NCBI RefSeq assembly: GCF_029167375.1
Contig: NZ_JARFTP010000007.1
Coordinates: 1 to 64,000 of the forward strand
Source: Tsukamurella sp. 8F
GTDB lineage: Bacteria > Actinomycetota > Actinomycetes > Mycobacteriales > Mycobacteriaceae
Length of the DNA stretch: 64,000 nucleotides
Direction of reading: 5' to 3'
Shown here: positions 1 through 9,502 of the stretch, in pieces
How the letters are laid out: each line of letters starts with the position of its first letter
How positions within the stretch are numbered: the stretch's first letter is position 1
Position numbers and translations under genes: made by a program
The notes under the pieces: generated by a model
Told to the model about the DNA's origin: nothing
The model's input: only the letters and a program-made list of their open reading frames with translations
The model's database searches: none

Positions 1-14
1 CCCCCCCCCCCCCC
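1..14. other. Homopolymer run of 14 C at the window edge
   Basis: The window opens with fourteen consecutive C residues directly downstream of rpmA. Such a run at an extreme end may be a contig-end artefact rather than biology. Nothing else is visible in the bases before the rpmA stop codon. Confidence 0.6.
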
Positions 15-44
15 TTCGATGAAGCTGTTTCTGTGCTGCGGGGC

Positions 45-308
45 TCAGGCCTCCACAGCCGCCGGCACGATGTTCACGGTCTTCTTGCCGCGCTTCGTGC
101 CGAACTGCACCGCGCCCGCCTCGAGGGCGAACAAGGTGTCGTCGCCGCCGCGACCCACGCCCACTCCGGGGTGGAAGTGCGTGCCGCGCTGGCGGACGAG
201 GATCTCGCCGGCGTTCACGGCCTGGCCGCCGAAGCGCTTCACACCCAGTCGCTGGGCGTTGGAATCACGACCGTTGCGCGAGCTGGACGCGCCCTTCTTG
301 TGTGCCAT
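45..308 (-). CDS. rpmA: 50S ribosomal protein L27
   Basis: Component of the large ribosomal subunit whose N-terminal tail reaches the peptidyl-transferase centre. The 87-residue product starts [16 protein letters not shown] and contains [12 protein letters not shown], both typical of bL27, and the length is normal for the family. There is no Firmicutes-type cleavable N-terminal extension. The ATG is preceded on the minus strand by TAGGAGTAG about 9 nt upstream, a good ribosome binding site. It follows rplU by 47 nt, the conserved rplU-rpmA order, so the two are almost certainly co-transcribed. Identification is very secure. Confidence 0.98.
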   Translation of the reverse strand: MAHKKGASSSRNGRDSNAQRLGVKRFGGQAVNAGEILVRQRGTHFHPGVGVGRGGDDTLFALEAGAVQFGTKRGKKTVNIVPAAVEA

Positions 309-355
309 CTGTCTCTACTCCTAGGGGATGTGAATTCCAGTGAACCGACGTGAGG

Positions 356-667
356 TCAGGCGATGGCCGTGACCTTGAGCACGGTCAGCTTCTGCCTGTG
401 CCCCTGGCGCTTGTGGTAACCGGTCTTGTTCTTGAACTTGTGGATGCGGATCTTCGGGCCCTTGACGTGCTCGACGACCTCACCCGTCACGGACACCTTC
501 TGGAGAGCGGCGGCGTCGGTGGTCAGGTTCGCACCGTCGACCACGAGGGCCACGGGGAGCTGCACGGTGGCGCCGGGCTCGCCGTCGATCTTCTCGACCT
601 TGACCAGGTCGCCGACGGCGACCTTGTACTGCTTGCCGCCGGTCTTGACGATCGCGTACGTTGCCAT
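356..667 (-). CDS. rplU: 50S ribosomal protein L21
   Basis: Large-subunit protein bL21, which binds 23S rRNA. The 103-residue product begins [16 protein letters not shown] and carries the family C-terminal motif [14 protein letters not shown] (here [19 protein letters not shown]). The open frame runs further upstream to 781, but the extra residues are low-complexity and unlike L21. The ATG at 667 matches the family start and has an AGAGG ribosome binding site about 10 nt upstream. It is the first gene of the rplU-rpmA pair, and the 194 nt between it and the rne stop probably hold the promoter. Confidence 0.98.
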   Translation of the reverse strand: MATYAIVKTGGKQYKVAVGDLVKVEKIDGEPGATVQLPVALVVDGANLTTDAAALQKVSVTGEVVEHVKGPKIRIHKFKNKTGYHKRQGHRQKLTVLKVTAIA

Positions 668-861
668 CGCGGGCTTACCTCTTCTTACATCTCGTAGTTC
701 GGCGCGCGCCGGTGGGCGCAGGCCTTGTTTCACGCGGGGTTCCGGCGGTCGCGCCCCGCTGCCGGTCCGTCCCCCGCTCATGCGGCACCCGGACGCGCGG
801 CACGCGCGACTGCATCGCCGAAAAGCGACCGTCCCAGGCTACGGGAACCCCGGGGCCAGGG

Positions 862-3800
862 TCAAACCGACTGCCCGGCCTCGTCGCCGGCCGCCGACTC
901 CGCCCCCGCGGGACCAGCGGGACGGGCCGCTGCACGCCGCCGCGCGCGGCGCTTGGCCGGCTCGACGGCCACCTGCGGTGCGACCGGCGCCGCCTCTGGA
1001 GATGCCGGGCTGGCGGTACCCACGGGCACGACGATCGTCTGTGCCGACGCCGACGTGGTGGTCGGCGCCTTGCGCGCCACCCTCCGCCGACGATGCGGCT
1101 GTGCTGCCGCCTCCGTCACGTCGTCCTGTTCGGGCGCATCGGTCTTCGCGGTGTCGGTCTTCGCGGTGTCGGTCTTCGCGGTGTCGTCACCCGCTCGTGA
1201 GCTCTCCGGCTCCTCGGGTTGCCGAGCGTCGGGTGCCGTCTCAGCCTCAGCCTTCGCGGACTGCGCGCCGACCGACCCCTGTGCACCTGCACCACGGCGT
1301 GCCCGCCGACGCTCGCGACGCGGCGGCCCGTCGGACGACTCCTCCTGCGCGGCATCGGATCCTGCGGTGTCGACGCTTGCGGCCTCGTGCTCGGACTTCT
1401 CATCGTCCTCGTGGGAACTCGCTGCCATGGCGGCGAACATCGGGTGCGGGCCCTTGTGCGGCGGGGGCGTCGGCTCCTTCGAGCCGCCGCCGTTACCGTT
1501 GCCGCCGCCCCCCGCGGTGCCACCGTTGTCCTTGGAGCGCTTGCGCTTCCGCCGGCCACCGTCGGATCCGCCGCCCCGCTGACCGTCGTCTGATCCCCCG
1601 GTCTCGACCGGATCCTCGTGGATGATCAGGCCACGCCCCGCGCAGGTGGGGCACGTCGTGCTGAAAGCCTCGACCAGCCCCGTGCCGATCCGCTTGCGCG
1701 TCATCTGCACCAGGCCGAGCGACGTCACTTCCGACACCTGATGCCGGGTGCGGTCCCGGCCGAGCGACTCGGTGAGCCGTCGCAGGACCAGATCCCGGTT
1801 CGATTCGAGCACCATGTCGATGAAGTCGACGACGATCATGCCGCCGATGTCGCGTAGCCGCATCTGGCGCACGATCTCCTCGGCGGCCTCGAGGTTGTTA
1901 CGGGTGACCGTCTCCTCGAGGTTTCCGCCGGAGCCCGTGAACTTGCCGGTGTTGACGTCGATGACCGTCATGGCCTCGGTGCGGTCGATCACCAGGGTTC
2001 CGCCGGACGGAAGCCAGACCTTGCGATCCAGTGCCTTCGCCAACTGCTCGTCTATGCGGTGCACTGCGAACACGTCGGGCGCGTCGGCATGCGCCTTCTC
2101 GAACCGCTCGACGCGCGGCATGAGATCGGATGCGACCCGCGACACGTATTTCTCGACGGTCTGCCAGGCGCGGTCGCCCTCGATGACCAGCTTGGAGAAG
2201 TCCTCGTTGAACAGATCGCGGACCACCTTGACCAGGAGGTCGGGCTCCTCGTAGAGGGCCCGCACACCCGAATGGCGGTCCTTCGAGGCCGCCTCGATCT
2301 CGGCCCACTGCTGCTGCAACCGGTCGACGTCGCGCGCCAGCTCATCGGCGCTCACGCCCTCGGACGCGGTCCGGATGATGACGCCCGCGTCCGACGGGAC
2401 GATCTCCTTGAGGATGTCCTTCAGGCGCTTGCGCTCGGTGTCGGGAAGCTTGCGCGAGATGCCCGCCGACCCTCCGCCCGGCACGTACACCAGGAAGCGA
2501 CCGGCCAGCGAGATCTGCGTGGTCAGCCGCGCGCCCTTGTGCCCGACGGGATCCTTCGACACCTGCACGAGCACCTGGTCGCCGGGCTTGAGCGCCTGCT
2601 CGATGCGTCGGGCGTTACCGTCCAGGCCGGCAGCGTCCCAGTTGACCTCACCCGCGTACAGCACGCCGTTCCGGCCGCGGCCGATGTCGACGAACGCCGC
2701 CTCCATCGAGGGCAACACGTTCTGCACGCGACCGAGGTAGATGTTGCCGACCATCGACGCCGACCCCGACGAGGTCACGAAGTGCTCGACCAGCACACCG
2801 TCCTCCAGCACGGCGACCTGCGTGTACTCGGTCGGGTGGTCGACGGGCTTGCCCTCACCGTCCACGACGACGCGCCCCGCGGAAGTGCGCTCCCGCACGA
2901 CCATCACGCGGTCGACCGCCTCGCGACGCGCCAGGAACTCGGACTCCGTGAGGATCGGCGGTCGGCGGCGCACGGATTCGCGGCCGTCGCGACGGCGCTG
3001 GCGCTTCGCCTCGAGGCGCGTCGATCCGGAGATCCCGCGGACCTCGTCGCGTCGCGGCTTGGGCCGCGGCTCGCGCTCGTGCACGACCGTGTTCGGCGGA
3101 TCGTCCGACGATCCCTCGCCGTCGCCGGCGCGACGACCCTTCGGTCACGTCCTCGACGTCACCATCGGAACTCGACTCCGAACCGGTGTCGCTCTCGTTC
3201 TCCGTCTTGTCGTCGTTCTCGTTCTTGTCGGTCTTGTCGCCCTTGTCGGCCTCAGACGCGGCGACTTCCGGCGACTCGCCCTTGCTGGACGATCCGTCCT
3301 CCTTGGACGGGCCGTCCTTCGTCGCCCGCGCGGAGCGATGCTCGCCGCCGGACTCGTCCTTCGAATCGTCGCTGTCGCTCTGCTCGCCTTCTCCGCGTCC
3401 GCGACCACGACCGCGGCGCCCGCGCCTTCGACGGCGACCCGAGCCGGCATCGTCGTCGTCCTGCCCCGAAGGCGACCCCTCTTCGCCCTCGCTCGGGGCC
3501 GCGGACTTCTCGGCGTCGCCCGCGCCCTTGTCGTCGTCCCGGTCATCGGCCTTCTTGCCGCCGGCCTTCTTCCGATCCTTCTCGGCCTCGGCAGGGCGCT
3601 CCTTACGGGGCGCCCGCTCGTCGGGGGACGGAGGCAGGAACAGCGGGGCCGAGGCGGCCGGAGCCGCGTCGGCCCGCGACGCAACGGGAGCGGGCACGTC
3701 GAGCGCGGAGAACAACGACGGCGCGGACTCTGCGGCTACGCCGTCCGCCGGCGCGTCCTTGGCGGTGTCGGCGGCGGCCGCCTCTTCCGTCTCGGGCTCC

Positions 3801-4060
3801 GCGGGCGGTACGTCGCCACCGGAGCGGACGATGTCGCGCACGCGCTCGGCGGCGCTTCGATCGATGCTGGAATGCGCGCTGCGCGCAACGAAGCCGAGCG
3901 ATTCGAGGTGGGCGAGCACCTCTTTGCTGGTGATACCCAGCAGACGCGCGGCGGCGTGCACTCGCAGCTTCGGCGGGAACTCCTCCTGAGCGGGCTCCGC
4001 CTCCGGCTGTGAGCCGGTGCTGCTGTTCAGTTCTTCCTCAGGCGACTGGTTGTCGGCCAC
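862..4060 (-). CDS. rne: Ribonuclease E/G family endoribonuclease (apparent frameshift)
   Basis: Single-strand endoribonuclease for rRNA maturation and mRNA decay, the core of an actinobacterial degradosome. The GTG start at 4060 follows TAGGAGA. The first ~305 residues form one frame (4060 to ~3137): an IF2-N-like helix (LRVHAAARLLGITSKEVLAHL) and a long acidic/basic disordered stretch. The catalytic part (S1 domain, DNase I-like domain with VIDVNTGKFTG, Zn-link CPTCAGRG, basic tail) continues in another frame from ~3140 to 862. The whole span is 1 nt more than a multiple of three. Dropping one G from the GGG at 3137-3139 restores one ORF of about 1,065 residues (VTEGRRAGDGEG...VVHEREPRPK), close to the size of mycobacterial RNase E. 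The GTG at 3084 in the second frame is not a credible start. A sequencing error in a homopolymer is the simplest explanation. Confidence 0.9.
1141..1185 (-). repeat. Three perfect 15-bp tandem repeats inside rne
   Basis: The unit GGTCTTCGCGGTGTC occurs three times back to back. On the coding strand it encodes the repeated pentapeptide DTAKT in the disordered C-terminal tail of the RNase E homologue. The repeat is in frame, so gain or loss of copies would not disrupt the gene. Confidence 0.9.
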
Positions 4061-4410
4061 TCAAATCTCCTACCGACCCCCGGGCGCGACGTCTCACTCG
4101 TCGCGGCCGCGCGGGGGTCGCTTCTCCAGTTATGCGGTGGAACGGTCGCCCGCTCACCCTTGTCAAGGTCTCTCGCCTGACGTCCGCTCGCTGCCTTCTT
4201 CAGTGCGCCACTGGGGCGCGCCGGAGGTGGCATCGCGCGTGCGAACACGGCGGTCACCACGGGCCGTGAGTTACCGGCCGCGGGGGTTGCACCGGCGTAC
4301 GGCGCAACGGGCCCAGTATCCCACACCCGTCCGGCGACGAGGTGCCGTGCCGCACACTCATCGGATCCCCCGCAGGTCCGCACGGTAGAACCGGGCGCGT
4401 CGTGGTCGCG
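4061..4410 (-). promoter_or_regulatory. Intergenic region upstream of rne
   Basis: This 350-nt non-coding stretch between the ndk terminator and the rne start should carry the rne promoter and 5' leader. A perfect TTGACA on the minus strand lies at 4161-4166, but no good -10 hexamer sits 16-18 nt downstream, so I do not call a specific promoter. No small gene or structured RNA was recognised. Confidence 0.3.
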
Positions 4411-4457
4411 AAAAGCGAAGGCCCGCACCAGGCTCGCGACGAGCCGGGCGCGGGCCT
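4411..4457 (-). terminator. Intrinsic terminator of ndk
   Basis: An inverted repeat, AGGCCCGC at 4419-4426 against GCGGGCCT at 4450-4457, contains a second inner stem (GGCTC at 4431-4435 with GAGCC at 4441-4445). In the minus direction it is followed by CTTCGCTTTT, giving a GC-rich hairpin plus T tract 18 nt after the ndk stop codon. Confidence 0.75.
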
Positions 4458-4475
4458 CGGGTTGGTTTCAGGGAA

Positions 4476-4892
4476 TCAGACGGAGAGCTCGGGGAACCAC
4501 AGCGCGATCTCGCGCGCGGCCGACTCGGGCGAGTCCGAGCCGTGTACCAGATTCTCCTGCGTCTCCAGGCCGAAGTCGCCCCGGATGCTCCCCGGCGCGG
4601 CCTTCTCGACGGGGTCGGTGCCACCCGCGAGCTGGCGCCAGGCGGCGACTGCTCGCGGCCCCTCGACCACGGCCGCGAGCACCGGCCCGGAGGTGATGAA
4701 CTCCAGCAGCGAGCCGAAGAACGGCTTCCCCTCGTGCTCCGCATAGTGGCCCTTGGCCAGCTCGACGTCGACGTTCTTCAGCTCGACGGCGACCAGGCCG
4801 AGGCCCTTGCCCTCGATGCGCTTGACGATCTCTCCGACCAGGCCGCGGCGCACGCCGTCGGGCTTGATGAGAACCAGTGTCCGCTCAGTCAC
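4476..4892 (-). CDS. ndk: Nucleoside diphosphate kinase
   Basis: Transfers the gamma phosphate of ATP to nucleoside diphosphates through a phospho-histidine intermediate. The 138-residue product starts with GTG and has the family N-terminus [16 protein letters not shown]. The catalytic histidine is in NLVHGSDS (His117). Length is normal for a bacterial Ndk. It lies 18 nt downstream of the DUF4233 gene, in the conserved actinobacterial order valS-folC-DUF4233-ndk, and ends at a clear hairpin terminator. Confidence 0.97.
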   Translation of the reverse strand: MTERTLVLIKPDGVRRGLVGEIVKRIEGKGLGLVAVELKNVDVELAKGHYAEHEGKPFFGSLLEFITSGPVLAAVVEGPRAVAAWRQLAGGTDPVEKAAPGSIRGDFGLETQENLVHGSDSPESAAREIALWFPELSV

Positions 4893-4910
4893 GCCGTACA
4901 GGGTAACCGG

Positions 4911-5309
4911 TCAGTCCAGCGGTTCCTGCCCCGGCAGGCGACCCGCGTCCATCCGCTTCTGGACGTCCCGGCGCAGATAGAAGAGGTAACCCCACACGAC
5001 GGCGAACACGACCCCGACCATCCCGATACCGGGGTGGATGAACCAGCCTGCGATGAGCACGAGCTGCAGCAGGCAGAACGCGGTCAGCGCCCACGGCCTC
5101 CTGACCACCATGCAGCCCAGGAACAGCACTACCGCGAAGACCAGGACGTAGGCGACCTTGGCCGCCGTCAGGCCGTTCGAGAGCTTGAACACCACCGGAA
5201 GGGCGAGGAGGACGACGATGAGTTCGAGGATCAGGGTCGCGGACATGATGCCGCGGAAGCTCTTCCACGGGTCCTTGGCAGGCGGGCTGAACCGCGTCGG
5301 CGAGCTCAC
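4911..5309 (-). CDS. DUF4233 domain membrane protein
   Basis: A 132-residue protein of unknown function with four predicted hydrophobic segments (roughly residues 22-42, 48-68, 72-90 and 93-112) and a charged C-terminus. The motif KDPWKSFRGIMSATLILE is characteristic of the actinobacterial DUF4233 family encoded between folC and ndk. The GTG start overlaps the folC stop by 4 nt (GTGA) and is preceded by AAGGAA, so translation is coupled to folC. The conserved position suggests a link to folate or nucleotide metabolism, but no function is known. Confidence 0.85.
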   Translation of the reverse strand: MSSPTRFSPPAKDPWKSFRGIMSATLILELIVVLLALPVVFKLSNGLTAAKVAYVLVFAVVLFLGCMVVRRPWALTAFCLLQLVLIAGWFIHPGIGMVGVVFAVVWGYLFYLRRDVQKRMDAGRLPGQEPLD

Positions 5310-6772
5310 AGAGGTTCCTTTCCGAACAGGGTCCGTGCTACGCCGGCCGTCACCACCGAACCGGTGATCACGACGCCGGTTCCCGAGGTCGCCGCCGGGT
5401 CGCCGGATTCCGCATCCTCGTCCGCGAGGGCGACCGCGGTCTCGACGGCGTCCAGCATCGTCGGCGCTTCGACGACCCGGTCCTCGCCGAAGTACTCGCG
5501 TGCAAGATCCGCGAGTGCCTCGACCTCGAGCGCGCGGGGCGACCCGTTCTGGGTGACGACGACCGTGTCCATCACGGGTTCGAGTTCCGCCAGGATCCCG
5601 GCCGCATCCTTGTCACCTAGGACCGACAGCACTCCGACGAGGCGACGGAAGTCGAACTCGGACGTCAGCGTCTCGGCCAAGGCGCGCGCGCCGTGCGGAT
5701 TGTGCGCGGCGTCGAGCAGCACCGTCGGGGCGCTGCGCACCCGTTCGAGGCGACCCGGCGACTCGGTCTTCGCGAAGCCCTCGCGGACGGTGTCCAGGTC
5801 GATCCGCCGGTCCGCGCCGGCGCCGAAGAACGCCTCGACCGCGGCCAGCGCCACGGCGGCGTTGTGCGCCTGGTGCGCGCCGTGCAGCGGCAGGAAGACC
5901 TCGTCGTACACGCCGCCGAGGCCCTGCAGGGTCAGGAGCTGGCCGCCCACGGCGACCCGCCGGTCGAGCACCGCGAACTCCGCGCCCTCGCGAGCCACAG
6001 CGGCGTCGGCCTCGACGGCCTGCCGCAACAAGACGTCCATCGCGGCGGGGTCCTGCTCGGCCAGGACGGCGACCGTGTCCTGTGGCACCAGCCGCTCGCG
6101 TGCCGGCTTGATGATCCCGGCCTTCTCCCCCGCGATCGTCGCGATATCCGTGCCGAGCATGTCCGTGTGGTCCAACCCGACCGGCATGACGACGGCGACC
6201 TCGCCCGTGATCACGTTGGTCGCGTCCCACCGCCCACCGAGCCCCACCTCGACGACGGCCACGTCGACCGGGGCCTCCGCGAACGCCACATAGGCCATCG
6301 CGGTGAGCACCTCGAACTTGCTCATCGCGGGGCCGCCCGCGGCGGCCGACTGCTGGTCCACGAGGTCGACGAACGGTTCGAGTTCGCGGTACGTGTCGAT
6401 GTACGTGCGCGGGCTGATGGGTTTGCCGTCGATCGCTATCCGCTCGGTCGCAAGCTGCAGATGCGGGCTCGTGATGCGCCCGGTCCGCCGCGAGAACGCG
6501 GTGAGCAGCGAGTCGATCATCCGGGTCGTCGATGACTTGCCATTGGTCCCCGCTACGTGGATCGACGGATAGGCATCCTGCGGCGAGCCCAGGAGCTGCA
6601 TGAGCGCGGAGATGCGCGTGAGCGACGGCTCGATCCTGGTCTCGGGCCAGCGCTCGTCCAGCGCGGCCTCGACGGCCCGCAGCTCGGCGAGATCGTCGGG
6701 GTCCGCGGCGTAGGCGGGGACGGCCGTCACCGCGTCGGGGCCGGACGCTCCCGCATCTGCCGAGTCGCTCAT
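5306..6772 (-). CDS. folC: Bifunctional dihydrofolate synthase / folylpolyglutamate synthase
   Basis: Mur-ligase-family enzyme that joins L-glutamate to dihydropteroate and then extends the polyglutamate tail of folates using ATP. The P-loop GTNGKSST lies near residue 75, followed by SPHLQLATERI and GLGGRWDATNV, all typical of FolC. The product is about 488 residues, including a short N-terminal extension common in actinobacteria. The ATG at 6772 overlaps the valS stop, and a GTG one codon upstream (6775) is an alternative. It sits in the valS-folC-DUF4233-ndk operon, where stop and start codons overlap. Confidence 0.96.
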   Translation of the reverse strand: MSDSADAGASGPDAVTAVPAYAADPDDLAELRAVEAALDERWPETRIEPSLTRISALMQLLGSPQDAYPSIHVAGTNGKSSTTRMIDSLLTAFSRRTGRITSPHLQLATERIAIDGKPISPRTYIDTYRELEPFVDLVDQQSAAAGGPAMSKFEVLTAMAYVAFAEAPVDVAVVEVGLGGRWDATNVITGEVAVVMPVGLDHTDMLGTDIATIAGEKAGIIKPARERLVPQDTVAVLAEQDPAAMDVLLRQAVEADAAVAREGAEFAVLDRRVAVGGQLLTLQGLGGVYDEVFLPLHGAHQAHNAAVALAAVEAFFGAGADRRIDLDTVREGFAKTESPGRLERVRSAPTVLLDAAHNPHGARALAETLTSEFDFRRLVGVLSVLGDKDAAGILAELEPVMDTVVVTQNGSPRALEVEALADLAREYFGEDRVVEAPTMLDAVETAVALADEDAESGDPAATSGTGVVITGSVVTAGVARTLFGKEPL

Positions 6773-9450
6773 CACGCCCCGCCCAGGCCGGCGATACGCC
6801 CCGTGATCCGCTCGACCTCTGCCTCTGCGAGCTCGCGGCGTGCGCGGATCTTCGCGACGACGGGCTCCGGCGCCTTGGCGAGGAACGCCTCGTTACCGAG
6901 CTTGGCGCCGGTCTGGTCGAGTTCCTTCTGTGCGGCCTTGAGGTCCTTCTCCAGACGCGCTCGCTCCGCCACCAGATCGACCGTGCCGGACGTGTCGATC
7001 TCGACGTGGACGGTGCCGCCATCGAGTCGGATCTCCAGCGCCGCGGTCGCGGCGAAGTCGTCTTCGTCGGGGGTGAGGCGCGCGAGGCTGCGGACCGCGC
7101 CGGTCAGTGGCTCGAGCCCGGCACCGTCGACGCCCACCAGACGTGCGGCGACCCGCTGGCCCGGCTTGAGCTGCTGGTCGCTGCGGAATCGGCGGATCTC
7201 GGTGACGAGCCGCTGGAAGTCGGCGAACCGCGCAGCGACGTCCTCGTCCGACCCGATGCCCGCTGCCCACTCGGCCGACGGCCAGTTCGCCACGACCAGC
7301 GATTCGCCGCCGGTGAGTGCCTTCCACAGCACCTCGGTGACGAACGGCATCGCCGGATGCAGCATGCGCAGAACGATGTCGAGGCAATGCCCCAGCACGA
7401 GGCGGGTACGGTCGGCCTCGTCGGAACCCGCGTCGGCGAGCTGCAGCTTGGCGACCTCGAGGTACCAGTCGCACAGCTCGTCCCACGCGAAGTGGTACAG
7501 GGCCTCGCACGCCTTGCCCAGTTCGTGCGCCTCGAACGCGGCGTCGGCCTCGCCTTGTACCTGCGCCAGGCGACCCAGGATCCAGCGGTCGGCGACGGTG
7601 AGCGTCGTCGGGTCCGGCAGGTCGCCGACGCGCGCATTGCTCATCAGCGCGAGCTTCGTCGCGTTGAACAGCTTGGTCGCGAACTTCTTACTGCTCGCGG
7701 CGGCGTCCGCGCCCACGTTGAGGTCGGCGCCCGGGATGGTGCCACGAGCCAGGGTGAATCGCAGGGCGTCGGCGCCGTACTCGTCGACCCAATCGAGCGG
7801 GTCGATTCCGTTGCCTTTGGACTTGCTCATCTTGCGCCCGAACTCGTCCCGGACCAGACCGTGCAGCAGCAGCTCACGGAACGGCACCTGGCCGGGCGAG
7901 TTCTCGCCGCCGGCTACGTACGTGCCGAACATCATCATCCGGGCGACCCAGAAGAAGATGATGTCGTAGCCCGTGATCAGGGTGGTCGTCGGATAGAACG
8001 CGTCGAGGTCTTGGGTCTTGTCCGGCCAACCCATCGTCGAGAACGGAAAGAGTCCCGAGCTGAACCATGTGTCCAGGACGTCGGGATCCTGCTCGTAACC
8101 GTCCGGCGGCGCTTCGTCGGGGCCGCAGCAGATCATGTCCCGCTCCCCATCGGCACCGGCCGGGCCGTACCAGACGGGGATCCTGTGTCCCCACCACAGC
8201 TGACGCGAGATGCACCAGTCGTGCATGTCATCGACCCACGCGAAGTAGCGCGCGTCCATCTGTTCGGGGACGATCCGGGTGTCGCCGGACCGCACGGCCT
8301 GCGCGGCGGACTTCGCGATGGAATCGACCTTGACCCACCACTGCATGGACAGCCTCGGCTCGATCGGCTCGCCGCTGCGCTCGCTGTGGCCGACGCTGTG
8401 CCGGTAGGGACGGACCTCACTCACGATGCGCCCCTGCTCGGCGAGCGCGTCTCGGATCGCCTTGCGGGCCGCGAAGCGATCCATGCCGTCGAACTGCGTG
8501 CCGGTCCCGGCGATGTGGGCGGTCTCGTCCATGATCGTCGGCATGGGCAGGTCGTGCCGCTGGCCGATGGCGAAGTCGTTGGGATCGTGCGCCGGCGTGA
8601 TCTTCACTGCGCCGGAACCGAATTCGGGATCGACGTAGTCATCGGCCACGACAGGGATGCGGCGCCCTGTGAACGGATGCTCCAGCGTCGTGCCGACCAG
8701 GTCGCGGTAGCGCGCGTCGTCGGGGTGCACCGCGATCGCGGTGTCTCCCAGCATCGTTTCCAAACGGGTTGTGGCACAAACGATGTGGGGCTCATCGTCG
8801 TTCATCGACCCGTACCGGAAGCTGACCAGCTCGCCGTCGACCTCCTTGTGGTCGACCTCGATGTCGCTGATCGCCGTCTGCAGCACGGGCGACCAGTTGA
8901 CCAGGCGCTCCGCGCGGTAGATCAGGCCCTCGTCGTACATGCGCTTGAACACGGTCTGCACCGCGCGGGAGAGGCCCTCGTCCATGGTGAACCGCTCGCG
9001 AGACCAGTCGACTCCCGCGCCGATGCGCCGCATCTGGCCGGTGATGTTGCCATGCGATGCGTCCTTGAAGGCCCACGCGCGCTTCAGGAACTCTTCGCGC
9101 CCGATCTCTTTGCGGGTGGTGCCCTCGGCCGCGAGTTGCTTCTCGACGAGGCTCTGCGTGGCGATCCCGGCGTGGTCGGTGCCGGGCAGCCACAGCACCT
9201 CGTAGCCCTGCATCCGCTTGCGGCGGCACAGCGCATCGGAGATGGTCTGGTCCAGCGCGTGCCCGAGGTGCAGGCTGCCGGTCACGTTGGGTGGCGGGAG
9301 CACGATGGAGAACGCCGGCTTACTCGACGTGTTGTCCGCAGTGAAGTAGCCCGCATCGACCCAGCCCTGATAGATGGTCGCCTCCACCGCCGCCGGGTCC
9401 CAGGACTTGGGCAGGCGATCGGCGGGGCTGTTCGGGGTCGCAGAAGTCAC
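6772..9450 (-). CDS. valS: Valyl-tRNA synthetase
   Basis: Class I aminoacyl-tRNA synthetase that charges tRNA-Val and edits mischarged threonine. The 892-residue product has the HIGH-type motif LHLGHA near residue 62, the CP1 editing domain ([17 protein letters not shown]), the KMSKSKGN motif near residue 540, an anticodon-binding domain and a C-terminal coiled coil ([16 protein letters not shown]) that packs on tRNA. The opening ([17 protein letters not shown]) is normal for the family. The start is GTG. It heads the valS-folC-DUF4233-ndk group. Confidence 0.98.
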   Translation of the reverse strand: MTSATPNSPADRLPKSWDPAAVEATIYQGWVDAGYFTADNTSSKPAFSIVLPPPNVTGSLHLGHALDQTISDALCRRKRMQGYEVLWLPGTDHAGIATQSLVEKQLAAEGTTRKEIGREEFLKRAWAFKDASHGNITGQMRRIGAGVDWSRERFTMDEGLSRAVQTVFKRMYDEGLIYRAERLVNWSPVLQTAISDIEVDHKEVDGELVSFRYGSMNDDEPHIVCATTRLETMLGDTAIAVHPDDARYRDLVGTTLEHPFTGRRIPVVADDYVDPEFGSGAVKITPAHDPNDFAIGQRHDLPMPTIMDETAHIAGTGTQFDGMDRFAARKAIRDALAEQGRIVSEVRPYRHSVGHSERSGEPIEPRLSMQWWVKVDSIAKSAAQAVRSGDTRIVPEQMDARYFAWVDDMHDWCISRQLWWGHRIPVWYGPAGADGERDMICCGPDEAPPDGYEQDPDVLDTWFSSGLFPFSTMGWPDKTQDLDAFYPTTTLITGYDIIFFWVARMMMFGTYVAGGENSPGQVPFRELLLHGLVRDEFGRKMSKSKGNGIDPLDWVDEYGADALRFTLARGTIPGADLNVGADAAASSKKFATKLFNATKLALMSNARVGDLPDPTTLTVADRWILGRLAQVQGEADAAFEAHELGKACEALYHFAWDELCDWYLEVAKLQLADAGSDEADRTRLVLGHCLDIVLRMLHPAMPFVTEVLWKALTGGESLVVANWPSAEWAAGIGSDEDVAARFADFQRLVTEIRRFRSDQQLKPGQRVAARLVGVDGAGLEPLTGAVRSLARLTPDEDDFAATAALEIRLDGGTVHVEIDTSGTVDLVAERARLEKDLKAAQKELDQTGAKLGNEAFLAKAPEPVVAKIRARRELAEAEVERITGRIAGLGGA

Positions 9451-9502
9451 CCGACGATTCTACTGGCCGGTGTCTCGGCGCCCCGTCCCCGGTGACGTCT
9501 TA

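Noticed and set aside
862-3084. A separate 740-residue RNase E/G starting at GTG 3084
   Set aside because: The start lies in the middle of a conserved segment (VVHEREPRPK), and the frame stays open upstream to 3148 with sequence matching the N-terminal gene part. A single frameshifted rne is more likely.
4161-4166. TTGACA upstream of rne as a promoter
   Set aside because: No acceptable -10 hexamer occurs 16-18 nt downstream, so the match may be chance.
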